A stretch of DNA of 64,000 nt, taken from contig NW_024881313.1 of assembly GCF_018691265.1 (NCBI RefSeq), positions 35,333,518-35,397,517 of the forward strand, read 5' to 3'. The translations under genes and the position numbers were made by a program. The notes under the pieces are model-generated. The model searched no databases, was not told where the DNA came from, and was given only the letters and a program-made list of their open reading frames with translations. Positions within the stretch are counted from its first letter, which is position 1. The number at the start of each line of letters is the position of its first letter. This document shows, piece after piece, positions 44,303-55,863 of the stretch. The DNA is from Tyto alba (lineage: Eukaryota; Chordata; Aves; Strigiformes; Tytonidae).

Positions 44303-47300
44303 CTAAACCAGAAGATGGTAGAAGGTATAAAATGTATTATTTGAGTTAAGGATCTCAGGGAGAACTAATAATTACTCTGCTCAGCAATAATTTTTTTATT
44401 TGTAAGTTGTAATGTTGTATAGGAGATAAATTAAAATTTTCGGATGGTCATTAAGCATAAAACTATCTCATATAGCTGGAACCTGTCTTAATCTCCCTCT
44501 AACTGCTATATTTTGCCTCAGGAAAATAAACAACAAACAAGACAGAGTCCTAGTACAAATTTACACATACAGGGCTGCCATCCAGATCCTGTGCGGGAGC
44601 ACTGGGAATGGCTGCATAAAATAATGTGATTTATGTAGAGCTCACACAAGATCCTTCGACATTTCACGAGAAGAACAGCCTGTGTGCACACAGCTGCAAG
44701 TGTACACTGTGCACGCATCTCTGCAGTGACACTTCTGGTGCCAGTCAAAAAAAGTCTCAAACTGGGGAACCTCAGATTAAGCCCCACCCTGGACTTCAGC
44801 CCCTTGAACCAGGTGGGCTGGACAGGAGAACAGCCAAGCTGTTTGCTGGGATTTTTCCTCTCCGATCACAGAAGGATGTTAGGAACAGCAGGCAATTCAG
44901 CCGGCACATTTTTGTAAACACTTCTTCCAAGCAGCAGCACAGGCAACTATGGTCAGAGATGCAAAGAGAAAACCGTGGGTTTAATTGGAGATAAGGCGGA
45001 CTTTGCTTTGCTGTGTGCTTCAGTGCTGTGCTGGCTATCTGGTGGGATCGCTGCAGGAGCTGACTGATAACAGACCAACTGCCAGAACCCCAGCAGAAGC
45101 TGAATGCGAAAGCCTGAATGCACAAAGCCACAGCCTTGGAAGCAAATGAGCAGCCAGGAGGAAGAATCAATAGGTGCAGGGAGGAAGCCACAGCCCACTC
45201 CAGCACACTGGAGCCCCATCCCTGGTGCGGGTGGGAGGAGCAAGGGGGTTCTGAGCACAAAGCACAAGGTCAGGTTTGGAGGTGCCAGCGTCTCAGCAGT
45301 AGCCATATCAGTGGCCTGGAGACTAGCCCATTTGCAGAGCCCCCAGCAGAAATACATAAAGTGAGTGAATTAAACAAAACGAAACAAAAAATCCTCTGAA
45401 GGTTCCCAAGAACAGGAGAAACGGATGAATCCTCAGTGCTATTGTCTGTAAGCCACTAGAATCAAACAGGCAATCAGCTCTCCACAGCAAAATACTCCCT
45501 TCCTCCCACAGGCATCAGTCCAAGGAAAGTGAAAGCACTTAACAGTCGTGTAAAGAATCAATCATGTATTTCAAGGAGTAGCGGTAGCTCTATCAAGCTG
45601 AGAGCACAACAAAACTTAATTCCTGTGGGAAATATCTTTCATGAGCAAGCTGCTTCAAGCAGAGGAGGAGGGCTCAGACACTGGTCTAGGCTGTTCTTTT
45701 TTTTTTTTTTTCAAGTCAATTGATTTAATTGCTATGTTGAAGTGCTTACTCTTCATAAAGATTCAGCAAGTCTTTTGGTGTTAAGTTCAGGTTTAGGAAT
45801 GTGTTAGACCAATTGTGTAAATTGACTGATGGTCCCCAAGCAGGCCTATCAATTATATTCGTGCTCTCTTTATGCTGCACAGTGTAAAAGCTGGTCTAAA
45901 GAGTTTCAGTTTTCCTTTCTGATTGCCATCATACTTTATTGATCTAGGAAATATTGTAGGTTGTGTTACTAAGCATGCTGTACTCTTATTGTAAAGTAAG
46001 ATCATTTTCAGTTTCTTAGCGTTTTCTTACCTATTGCTTGTGTTGAAATGCTTCTGCCCTGCATACCTCTTTCAGTTATTGAAAAAGGATTTGGACTAAA
46101 TTATTTCTCAGGGCATAGAGGATGTCCCCACATCCTGCCTATCTGCCCTTTCTGGTTGTGTTCCTGTGGCTAGATGATGTCCTGTCCCACAGGCACTGCA
46201 AGCTATAACCCACTGCAAATAACTCCCAGGGACAGGAAAGTTGTGTGGGACAAGACATGTCTGGGAAGGATGGCTGAAGGATGGGAGAAAAGCTTAGCTC
46301 ACATGAGACCTGACATGGGGAATATGCAGGAGATAGGACTTGAAACAAGAACTTAGCCGTATAGTGAGGAAGTCAAAACCAAGGCCTTGATAAAGGCTTA
46401 GAGAGGAAGATTAAAACTGAGTAGCTATGACTGGGGCGAGACACCTGAGGACATCTTAAAGCCACATAATGCAGCCACCTAATTCCTTTTCCTGAGCCTC
46501 TTCTTCCAAATGTCTAATTTGAAATGTTGGGGGTCAATTTGCAGAAATACTGGGCTTCACTAGTGAACATGATGGACCCCATACTTTACTCCTAATTTTC
46601 CTTTCCATAAGATTAGAATATTTCTCCAGTAGTATTACAAATAAAAATGAGTATTTTTGAAGCACATAGAGTCTGAGAAGTGACAAGAGGCACTGAAAAA
46701 CCTCTGAGGATGTTGAAGCAGGCTTTCAATGTTTGAGTCAGGAAATCTGCTTGAGCTGGCCTAAGGCTACAGAACAAATGATGAGAAAGCAAAGAGGTGC
46801 TCTTGAGTCATGCACAGTCCACCCTTTGTACAGAATAGGACACAGGAAAAATGAGACATGGTTGGCTGAAAAAAAGACTGTGTTACAAAACATATAGACA
46901 AATGGGAACAATTTAAGTTTTCACAGGCAGCCTTAATTTTGACACATTCTGACTTTCAGGGCTTAATGTTCCTTTTTTGTGTACATACAGGCTTAACTGA
47001 AATCAAAGCCTTCAAAAGGAAATTCTTAAATATCTTTAATTATAACCGGGGCTACCAAAGTTGACTGTTATTAGGAAGATCTCAGCTGGAGTCAAAATAC
47101 ATGAAAATTTGTATAAAATAGGTATGAGTTGAAGCTCAGTTGGTTCCCTTAGGTTATGGCAGAAAGTTACTCTGTTCAAAGTGCCTGTACGTGGACTAAA
47201 TTGCATTTACCTATTACTTAAACCATCAAAGAGGATCTTTAAAAGGACTTAAATGATATATAAGCCTCTACTAGCACTTTGTCAAGGGTGAATTGTATTT

Positions 47301-48179
47301 TCTGTTTTCTTTCCAAGTATTTAAATGGGCTTTGGATTAGGCCTTGAAGACACATGTTCCCAAAAGAAAATTATGTATATTAGTTTATACTGTGTATCAA
47401 GGATTTATTTCTTTGAACTATAGTGTTACGTGTTATTTCAGACTAATTTTCTTATTGTTTTCTTGTTCACAGCACCTAAAATGTTCTCTTCAGCTGTTTA
47501 ATAAAGGCCTTCTACTCCACACAAACCACATGCAAATTAACTAGTGTTATTAAGGCTATATGGTTACATTCACCATTTGGCCTCCCTATTTCATTTAAAC
47601 TTATGACATAACATTAAATCCATATACTTTGCATAATTTGCAAACCTTAGCCTCAAGATCTGCCTGTTAACTTGTTCAGGAATTAAGTCATATGTGCTTT
47701 AAACAGTTACCCTACATCTTTATCTTCGTTGTCGGACAGCTGGATATTCACGGCATTTTGAATGAAACAGTGTGGAAATGAACATGAGCTAAAGTGGTGG
47801 TGGAAGAAGGTCCAGCTGGGGCTATGGCTGAGCTACCAAAATAGCTGTTTTGCGCTCAAATTCAGAAGTATTTATACTATCATTAAAATATTTTTTATAC
47901 CAACCAATATATATTCCTCTGCTGGCATATGTGGTACAGTTAAACCAGTATAATTCTGGATATGTAAACCCTAAATCACCCCATTTCTAGCAGGAAGAGC
48001 CATCATTTTTCTTTTAGAAAGGATTGTAATAACTCTGTCCAGGACAATAAACATATAAGATGCTTTCAAGCAAACTCTTACTTTGGTTATCACATAAATG
48101 TAAAATAAAGAGACTGGGAATCTCAAGGTACCATCTGTTCAAGTTACCCGAGGCTAATCACGCCATATAGTCTACTGAC
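44303..48179 (-). other. SCN5A: SCN5A intron 10
   Basis: An intron of 3877 bp with donor gtcagt and acceptor ctggtttag. A GC-richer section at about 44.56-45.36 kb carries overlapping open frames on both strands that match no family I know. A T run lies at 45697-45711. An imperfect inverted repeat lies at 46178-46257. Confidence 0.88.
45697..45711. repeat. T homopolymer
   Basis: A run of 15 T in intron 10. Confidence 0.9.
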
Positions 48180-48377
48180 CTCCTGCTCTTTCTTCAGCAT
48201 CTCCATGGCTTCCCGAAACTTTCTTTCCTTCTCTTCCGTTTCAGCAATAGTGGCTTGGTTTTGCTCTTCATATGCCATGGCCACAACAGCCAGAATCAGG
48301 TTTATGAGATAAAATGAGCCCAGAAAGATGACCAGCATAAAAAAAAGCATGTAGATCTTCCCAGCAGATCTGAGAGT
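48180..48377 (-). CDS. SCN5A: SCN5A exon 10: domain I S6 and start of the I-II linker
   Basis: An exon of 198 nt (66 codons, phase 0 at both ends; acceptor gtgcttacag, donor gtcagt). It starts [10 protein letters not shown] at the back of the pore loop. It then encodes the S6 helix [20 protein letters not shown] followed by [20 protein letters not shown], the gate-side end of S6 and the first cytoplasmic helix. The exon closes with a charged, probably helical stretch, [15 protein letters not shown]6 lines the inner pore and forms part of the local anaesthetic and activation-gate region. The [11 protein letters not shown] wording is typical of SCN5A; other paralogues differ after NQAT. The length equals the human exon as I recall it. 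Confidence 0.96.
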
Positions 48378-50022
48378 CTGTAAGCACAAAAGTAAAATCT
48401 CTAACACTTGTTTACAATGTTTTTAAAAGGAAAAGAAATAGATAAATATTAAAAAAAAAAAAAAACAAAAACCTTGTATTTACAGTATAATTGCATTCAG
48501 CCTTTGTTAATAGTTCAAACAGAATCCCTTTGAAGACAAGCAACAACCACATGCAAGGAAATAATCTTCTCACAAATAAACTTTTACACCTTAGTCAGAA
48601 ACAACGTGCCTTGCAGTAAAGTTCTTTTCTAAAAGAAGAATGTTTTCCTCCTTTACCAAATATCTCCACTGGTTTTCTTTTAGAATAGATAATCCTACAA
48701 TCAGTTGCAGTGAAAGCTTCCTCCACATAGCTCAATATATTTTTATAGAGTGCATAGAAGCTTTCCAAGTAGGGTTCATGTTGTATCCCTTCAGATATCT
48801 ACAGTCTAGGTCCTTTATAGTCGGAAAAACATACTTTTATGGTGCAACTCGTCTGAACATTATTTAGACATCTGCCTCAGGATAAGAAGAAGCAAACCTT
48901 GGGTGCCACTGACTGTATTGCCTGGTTCTTCACAACATTAATAGGCATACCTGGAGTTTAGGGTAACAGGCTGAGCTTATATTACAGATATGTTCCATGG
49001 TCAATGACTTGATGCTAGTGATAGAAACCACTGTGTTATATTATAAGGTCAAATAATAAAAGGGAGTGATGTTCACCCTTATTTGCCATGACAGTTCAGT
49101 CTTCCAGAGTTGTACATGAAGCTTTCTGCCAAGTAAGTGAATATAGTTATTTAAAGAATCTTCAATTTCATTGTTATGCATTTTTGTGAAATGAACTTGT
49201 ATGACTGTCCGCATGTGAAGCTGAAATCCCCAATACTTCAAAGATGTCTAGCTCATTACCTTCAGAGTAGTATCTGTCAGCACTAACTCCCTTGATATCC
49301 TTACAAGCATGTTCTGGTCTTGGCAATTTTTTGATGCAGAAGTAAATCTTCAGTGGCTTCATGGACAAAGTATGTAATTCAGTACCAGATTATCATAGGT
49401 ACTTCATTAGAGTTCACATACATTTCAGGAAATGCATGTTAAAATCAGCATTTACTAGCAGACCACCTTGCAGGCATGACTGCAAGTTGACTGACTCCAT
49501 TTGTGCTTCTGGTTATCAGGTGTCCATGATGAAAAGCTTGCAGCAGGGAGAACTGAAACATGCCAGGTAGACCTGCCCTTTGCTGAATTTGTGTTAGTTA
49601 TCATGCCTTGCAAAGCCAGATATGCCAAATACATAAATGCTTCTCTATAACTTTTTTAAGCCTGACTCAGAAGATTAGTTTATGTTTCACCAGTCACCAA
49701 AAAATCATTAAGTGGTGATGTGGTGATCATTCTTAAGTGGTGAACTTTGTTTAGATTTAGGTAAATTACCCATTCAAAGTGTCTTTCTCTCAGTACCAAT
49801 TTTCCTCACTCTCCCCAAACACTCAGCTTAATGTCTTTTTGTATCATCAATCATAAGAAAATAAATTAATTGTAATGGTTGATGGTCCTTCTCCAGAACA
49901 CACAGAGCATAGTTTACCTAGTAACCAGTAATTTTTTCTTGTCTTTAATTATTCAATATATAACTGTAACAAGATGATGTGTTTATTTTGTAGTTTTTAA
50001 CAGTAATAAACCAATCTTATAC
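48378..50022 (-). other. SCN5A: SCN5A intron 9
   Basis: An intron of 1645 bp with donor gtataag and acceptor gtgcttacag. The only notable content is an A-rich run at 48451-48470, about 75-95 nt before exon 10 (T-rich in the transcript sense). No other element is seen. Confidence 0.9.
48451..48470. repeat. A-rich run
   Basis: 15 A, then CAAAA, close to the 3' splice side of exon 10. Confidence 0.9.
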
Positions 50023-50164
50023 CTGTTGATAAAGACGTTCCCAATAATCTTGAGTCATAAGACGGAACAAAGAGAGAAAGGCCCAGCCAAAAGTATCAAA
50101 GCTTGTGTAACCATGGTCAGGATTTTCCCCAGCCTTCAGACATATATAACCCTCAGGGCATGTG
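50023..50164 (-). CDS. SCN5A: SCN5A exon 9: domain I pore loop (selectivity Asp, TTX-site Tyr)
   Basis: This exon of 142 nt (acceptor ttttgcag, donor gtataag) continues the extracellular loop with [19 protein letters not shown] and then encodes the domain I P-loop, ending [15 protein letters not shown]. The Asp of TQD is the D of the DEKA selectivity filter, and the following YWE gives the outer vestibule with its Glu. The residue after the Asp is Tyr (codon TAT at 50044-50046). Mammalian Nav1.5 has Cys there, and neuronal or skeletal channels have Phe or Tyr. The Arg after the Glu (WER) is a Nav1.5-type residue, where most paralogues have Asn. Length and phase agree with human exon 9 as I recall it. 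It is 1.6 kb from exon 10 and 11.9 kb from exon 8. Confidence 0.95.
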
Positions 50165-50594
50165 CTGCAAAACATGAATGACAATACATGAAATACATCA
50201 TAGATGACTTCAGCATGGAGAAACTGATTTTCAGGGGAACATATTGAATGCTGTTTGTTAAGAGCACAGATCTTCAATGTGATTCAACAGTTAGATGGTT
50301 CCCACCTGACAAATTGAAAACACTCTGTCAAAGATCAGAGACATTGAGAGAGACCAAATTCCAGGTCGTGTTTTGGTAACAGAGCAATACCCTCTGTCCT
50401 GGCAGATGGTGAGATTGATATTCTGCCTGTCAGATGGAAGAATCAAGGTTTTCTGAACTGCCTTGAGATAGGATGATTATTGTAATACCCAGTCATTTTT
50501 GACACATCACCAGTCATGTAGAGTGTGTCCAACGTGTGCAGCTTTTAACTTTTTTTCTCCCTGCAAAAACCCATAGTGTTTCAATCACTGTTTG

Positions 50595-50615
50595 TTTTTT
50601 TTTTTTTTTTTTTTT
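50595..50615. repeat. T homopolymer
   Basis: A run of 21 T in intron 8. Confidence 0.95.
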
Positions 50616-52670
50616 ACCAAAACAGTATACCGCCACAAATGGAAACGCAAGGCAATAATATAAATAATGCAAAGTAATTTTTAAAATGCCACCCGAAAAA
50701 GAAATTGACTCCTGAGAAAACAGTGTGTCTCAGTGTGAAAATCAATTATTCCTTTTTTTCAAATATCAATTTTATACTGATCTAAATCAAATCTCTACAG
50801 CACAGGATAGCAACCCTGTATTGCATGTTGAGATGAGAATACATTGCTATAGGTTTTGAAATTATACAAATCTATGGTGTCAGCCACCAACATTAGACAT
50901 TCAACAACGCTTTAAGAAGCTTAATTTAATATCATTAGTCAAGCACAAATTTTTAAGTAAGTCTGCTTTGAACACTGAAAAAAGGAGTGCTGAAGCATTG
51001 CAAAATGTGTGCATATCCTTGTTTGCAGCAGTCTTCAGAAAAAGCAATAAAAATTAAAAGTAACAGTTGATGCTTAATGAATTAAATGTAATGCACAAGT
51101 GAGAGAGAATATAAGTGATTCTGTCACCTTAGGTAGGTCCAAATTAGTTTATATCAGTTGAGAATCTAAACAATAGTGACTATATCTCACACAGAAAGAA
51201 GAAGAGAGAACTTCTAATATTTTTTCCCTGCCAGACTAGAAATACCTCCTTCTAGATCTTTCCTACTTTGACTACTTATTGTTTCCTGGTAAGAGCCACA
51301 TTTGAATAAAAATTACAGTAATGTTATTGGGTTAGAAGACACTAAAATGCAGAAATCTCAGCTTTTTCCCCCTAAAATATGCAGATGCACACTGAATCAC
51401 TGAATCTCTTTTATATATCCATGTCCTTTTTTAAGGCAGCCGTTTCACTAAATCTCCTCTCTCCCAAAGGCATCTGCTATCTCTCTCTGCCATAGAAACA
51501 TGAGATTTCTGTTTCTGATTTGCTAGTGCTGACAGCCTTCAGTGCCCATGAAGTTCTGCTGACACAGTTCAAGATCTCCGAGAAATGGATCTTCTGGGTT
51601 CCCAAGAAGGAAACCCTTTCTGCTTGCTTGCACTAAGGCATCGTGTCCAGACAGGACATGAAAACTTTTGTAAGGCTCATTCATTTTGCCATGAGAATAT
51701 GACTGTAATCACACACTGTTCTTGCCTGGAAACTAAGTGATAATGTCTAGAGGTGGACAGCCTTTCCTTAGTCTTCCACAAAAGACCAATCCCAAGTGAG
51801 CTGGTCTCATTGCTTTTATGTTAATGTTAAAAAAATCTGAATACTGCTGTGAGAAACTTGATGGTGATTACTTTAAGGGTGAATTTAAGCCTAGGTAGAG
51901 GAGTTGGTTGGAAACCAGGTTTCACCTAGAATAAGTTTCCTAAAATCTTAGGCAAAAAGGAAATTTTGCCATTAATTTAAATATGAGAGAGATTTTCCTC
52001 TTAATCTCTTCAGCATTTTGAACAAGAAAGTCTTAAAGAAAGAAGATATTAGGAGCATTGCACTTAGATGTATTTTCACAGGAACCTCTTGACACCATAA
52101 GATTAGAGGTTACAAAGTCACTCAGGTTCACTGTCAATGTTGCTTCCTGGAGAAACACCATTTTGATGCAGAAGAACATTAGAGCAGCTGCTCATAGCAC
52201 TCTACCACAACTGCTTGGAAAGCCCAAGAGCATGGAGATGCAAATCTTCTGACTGTGAAAGCGAGCAATGGTACCTCAGACGAATGTTTTCTGTTTATAA
52301 TACAGTTAGTATTTTTTCATGTTTCATTCTGTCTTTATGTGTCTATAAAGCATTTTCCACTCAGCAGTAGATTGCTGGTGTGAAAAGATCTGTCTGACTC
52401 CACAGTGATTGTACACGGTTCTCTAACATTATGTTCAGGTGTAAGACCATTCAAGCGAGGTGTCATCAGCACAAAGAGCATGAACTCCAGCTCAAAAATG
52501 CTATTAATGTTAGTTCACATCCTTCTTACAGACACTAGACATTTGAGACAAAATATCCTACTTTTCAACTCCTATTCTTGCTCACTCTCTTTTGTAGCCA
52601 ACAGAAGCGATAACCCATGCAGTATGGGAATGCATTAAAAACATTGAAAGGAAAACAAAATGCAGCTTCC

Positions 52671-52728
52671 CAGAAAAACACTCAACAAAAATTTACGTGC
52701 AGAAAAACACTCTACAAAAATTTATGTG
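52671..52728. repeat. 29-bp tandem duplication
   Basis: Two adjacent copies of a unit starting CAGAAAAACACTC and ending AAATTTACGTG or AAATTTATGTG, at 52671-52699 and 52700-52728. They match at 27 of 29 positions. The repeat is local, non-coding and lies in intron 8. Confidence 0.93.
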
Positions 52729-55700
52729 TAAGACTCTCACATGAGAATATTATTCTGCAACTGACACCATTTTATCTGAGGATTTTTTTAAGGAGCCTTA
52801 AGATTTTGCTGAAGCATCTTCGATGTGTAATGTTAAGTTTTCCCCTTCAGATTTTTTAGCAAACTCTTTAGCTTCTTTTACTTTGGGAAACATTTCACAG
52901 GATTTCACTCTCCTCTGATGCACAAGGATGGGCAACAACAACAAGCTACATAAATATAACATCCTCCACAGGAGCCTCACAGGATGCTGTTCAATTGATC
53001 ACAATAAAATTAATGTCATTGATTCAGAAAAGTTAAAAGCATCGGCCTACCTACCTATCCATCAGGCTGTAATCACCATTGTAAGCTGGCGTTGGTACAG
53101 GAAACTAAAGAACATAAGAAACAGCTTTGTTTTAAATAACACAGATTGGTAATGCCAGACAGATGTAGCTGAGGGACATAATTACAAAATGCTCTGTCTC
53201 AAGAGCTGCTGATACAGACTGTAGTGGCAAATAGGGTTGGGCAATGAAAGAATATTTGTAGAACAACCATGTTCTGGATTGTAACATTCAAACTCTCAAA
53301 ATACAGGGAGTGTTGTCCATGTGTTACCAGGAATTAGCATCAAACAGATAATAATGTCAGCTACGACATACATATGATAAAGGTTGCACTTCCATTCAGT
53401 TTATGTTACAAAGGCACACTATGGCTTGCTACACCAATTGTTTATGAAAGAAGAAATAATGGGAGGTAAAACGCATATCACAGACAAAACAAAAATTAAA
53501 AAAACAAAACCATATTGAAGGGCCTCTTAGTGTTCCTGATTAAGTCACAGTTTAAGCCCAAGAATGCAGAAACCAAGCTGAAATGCTTACAGGTGATGTC
53601 TCTGACACGTGGCTAATCACAGAGGAATGGAAACCACCCTGGTGAGCACAGTGGGGTTTCAAAGCCTGGCAGTAAGAGCTGGAATGACAGACAGTGCGCA
53701 TGGCCCCCAAGTCTTACTGATACGTATGGTAGAGTCTTCCTCAACCTGTCTCTTTGTGCTAAGATCCTCAGGCCACAAAAGAGAGGCTTAGCTCTCCTTT
53801 AGGTCACAAACGTGAGTATTTTTCTCTTCACTTTCCATGTTTTCTCACTTCCCTTGGCTTTGAGGGAGGAGACCAGCAGCCAAACAAGGAGTGCACACTG
53901 TGCACTGGTAGCGGGGGAACAAAGAGCCTTGGACTAACATTTGCTCCTACCTGACAAGATGAAAATACCCATTCTGAAACAGGGCAATATTTTTAAAAAT
54001 GGATGTTATAAGGGTGACTAGGCATGTAGGAGAAAGGAACCAAAAGGCAGCACCACTCCAGCCAAAGACAAGCATCGCCATCAGCAGGTGCTCAGTCTGT
54101 ATGAAAGTCACAGGTCACTCTCCTTCCCCTGCTCTTTCTTGTTTTGCTATATCAAAGATTAATCATGGTTAGAGGGTCTGACTTACAATTCCCCATTAAT
54201 TACCATCTAAGAGCCGACATATGCCTGGCAGTGGCACAATTCACATTGGATAGGTCTGATCAGAAGAGCCCAGCAGCTGTCAGTCCAGGCATCTAAGGGA
54301 TCAGAGAAAATTTGAAGGGCATTTTTTTAAAGCAAAGGGTGCCAATGGTCTGAAAGGAATGAAGTGCAAGTAAATTCAACCAAATGATGCAAAGGAAAAA
54401 CAAGAAAAGAAGAAGAAGAAAAGCTCAGAATAAAGAGCAACATCAAACAGGAGCTAAAACTGGAGGAGAAAAGGGAATGAGGCACCTATGAGCAGGCTTG
54501 CTCACAGGCTCAGAGCATCCACTCACTGACCTGTGCATGTCATTGACTTGTATCCAGGAAAAAATTGAGCCTCCCCCACTGGCTACTTGCTCAGGCAGAT
54601 GGGAAACCACTGGTTTCAGCATGAGACAATAGATCCCTCCATGCATGCACGCGAGCAGTGGGAGGAAGAACACTCTCTGCTGCAATGTGGATTTTTTAGA
54701 CTTTATGTTGCAGCAAGGTAAGCAAACTCTCATTTCTTCTCACTCAGTCCAGTGGCCAGACACCGGATGTTCTGTCTAACCCATTAAAAAAAAAAAATGT
54801 AGGGCAATAATTTATCATCATAAACATAATGGTAGATTACTGCTTAATGAAGACTGTAGCCCCTAGTAAGTCTGCTTTTCTCATGTGGCTGATGAGCTTA
54901 TTACAGATTTGACTAAGAGGTAATATTACCCATCCTTAAGAATTGAGTGGATTTTGATTTAATCCCTGCTTCTGCTGTTAACCAGAGACATGATCATCCA
55001 AATACACAACTGATCCATAGGAGTGGGGACTGTTATTGTTGCCCCTAAGCCTGTATAATACCTAAAGTTATGCCCACGGCCCCTGCAGCATCTTTCAGGT
55101 GACATACTCACTTTCTGCTTTTTCTCATACTCAAGTGAGAAGCTTTCTCACCATGAGCAAACCATCCTCATTCTCCTGTCACTGGAATCAACACAGAGTA
55201 GATGGAAAAGATTATGCAACTTATATCAGAATCTAGTTAAATTCATTTAAGGTATGACATACAGTCTGAAGATTTGTAATAAATTCATAATATTGCTTAA
55301 TAATCCAGGGTGTAATTACATTATTATCTCTGGTAGTTTAAACTACACACTTTCTTTCCAAAACACCTTCACTTCAATGACATTTGAAGAAGTCACATTT
55401 GGGAAATGTATCCCCTTTCTCTCTCCACCAGCCTTTCTCACCCATCAGCCAGCTCTACCCCATTAGACTGAATGTGGTGAGTGTTATGAACACACCAGTC
55501 CCACTAAGCACATGCCAAAGCCTCCCAGTATCCCATTCCCTGTGATGGACCCATTTATGCAGCAAGTTAAGCACATGCTGTCAGACCATCACCTGCAGGA
55601 GAATGTTGACTAGTCCAAAGATCACCTGCAACTGGTTGTTTCTCCTGACCTTACCCATTCGTGTTGCTGCCAAGTGTATATATGTGCAACTAAGACACCT

Positions 55701-55843
55701 GAGCACCATCTTCACCCCACCCATCCATGGACTGCACCTCTGAAATGCAAACCCTCTAAGCCAAGGGCACTCTTCTCACCCTACTTGTCCAGTATCCAAC
55801 ACAACATGGTCTGAATGTGGGGCCTTATATTAAGAAAACAAGT

Positions 55844-55863
55844 TAATAATAATAATAATAATA
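55844..55863. repeat. (TAA)n microsatellite
   Basis: About six TAA units in intron 8. Confidence 0.92.

Noticed and set aside
44796..45357. Overlapping open frames of 134-154 codons on the minus strand and 86-93 on the plus strand
   Set aside because: The GC-richer composition lowers stop frequency in all frames, and no frame resembles a known protein.
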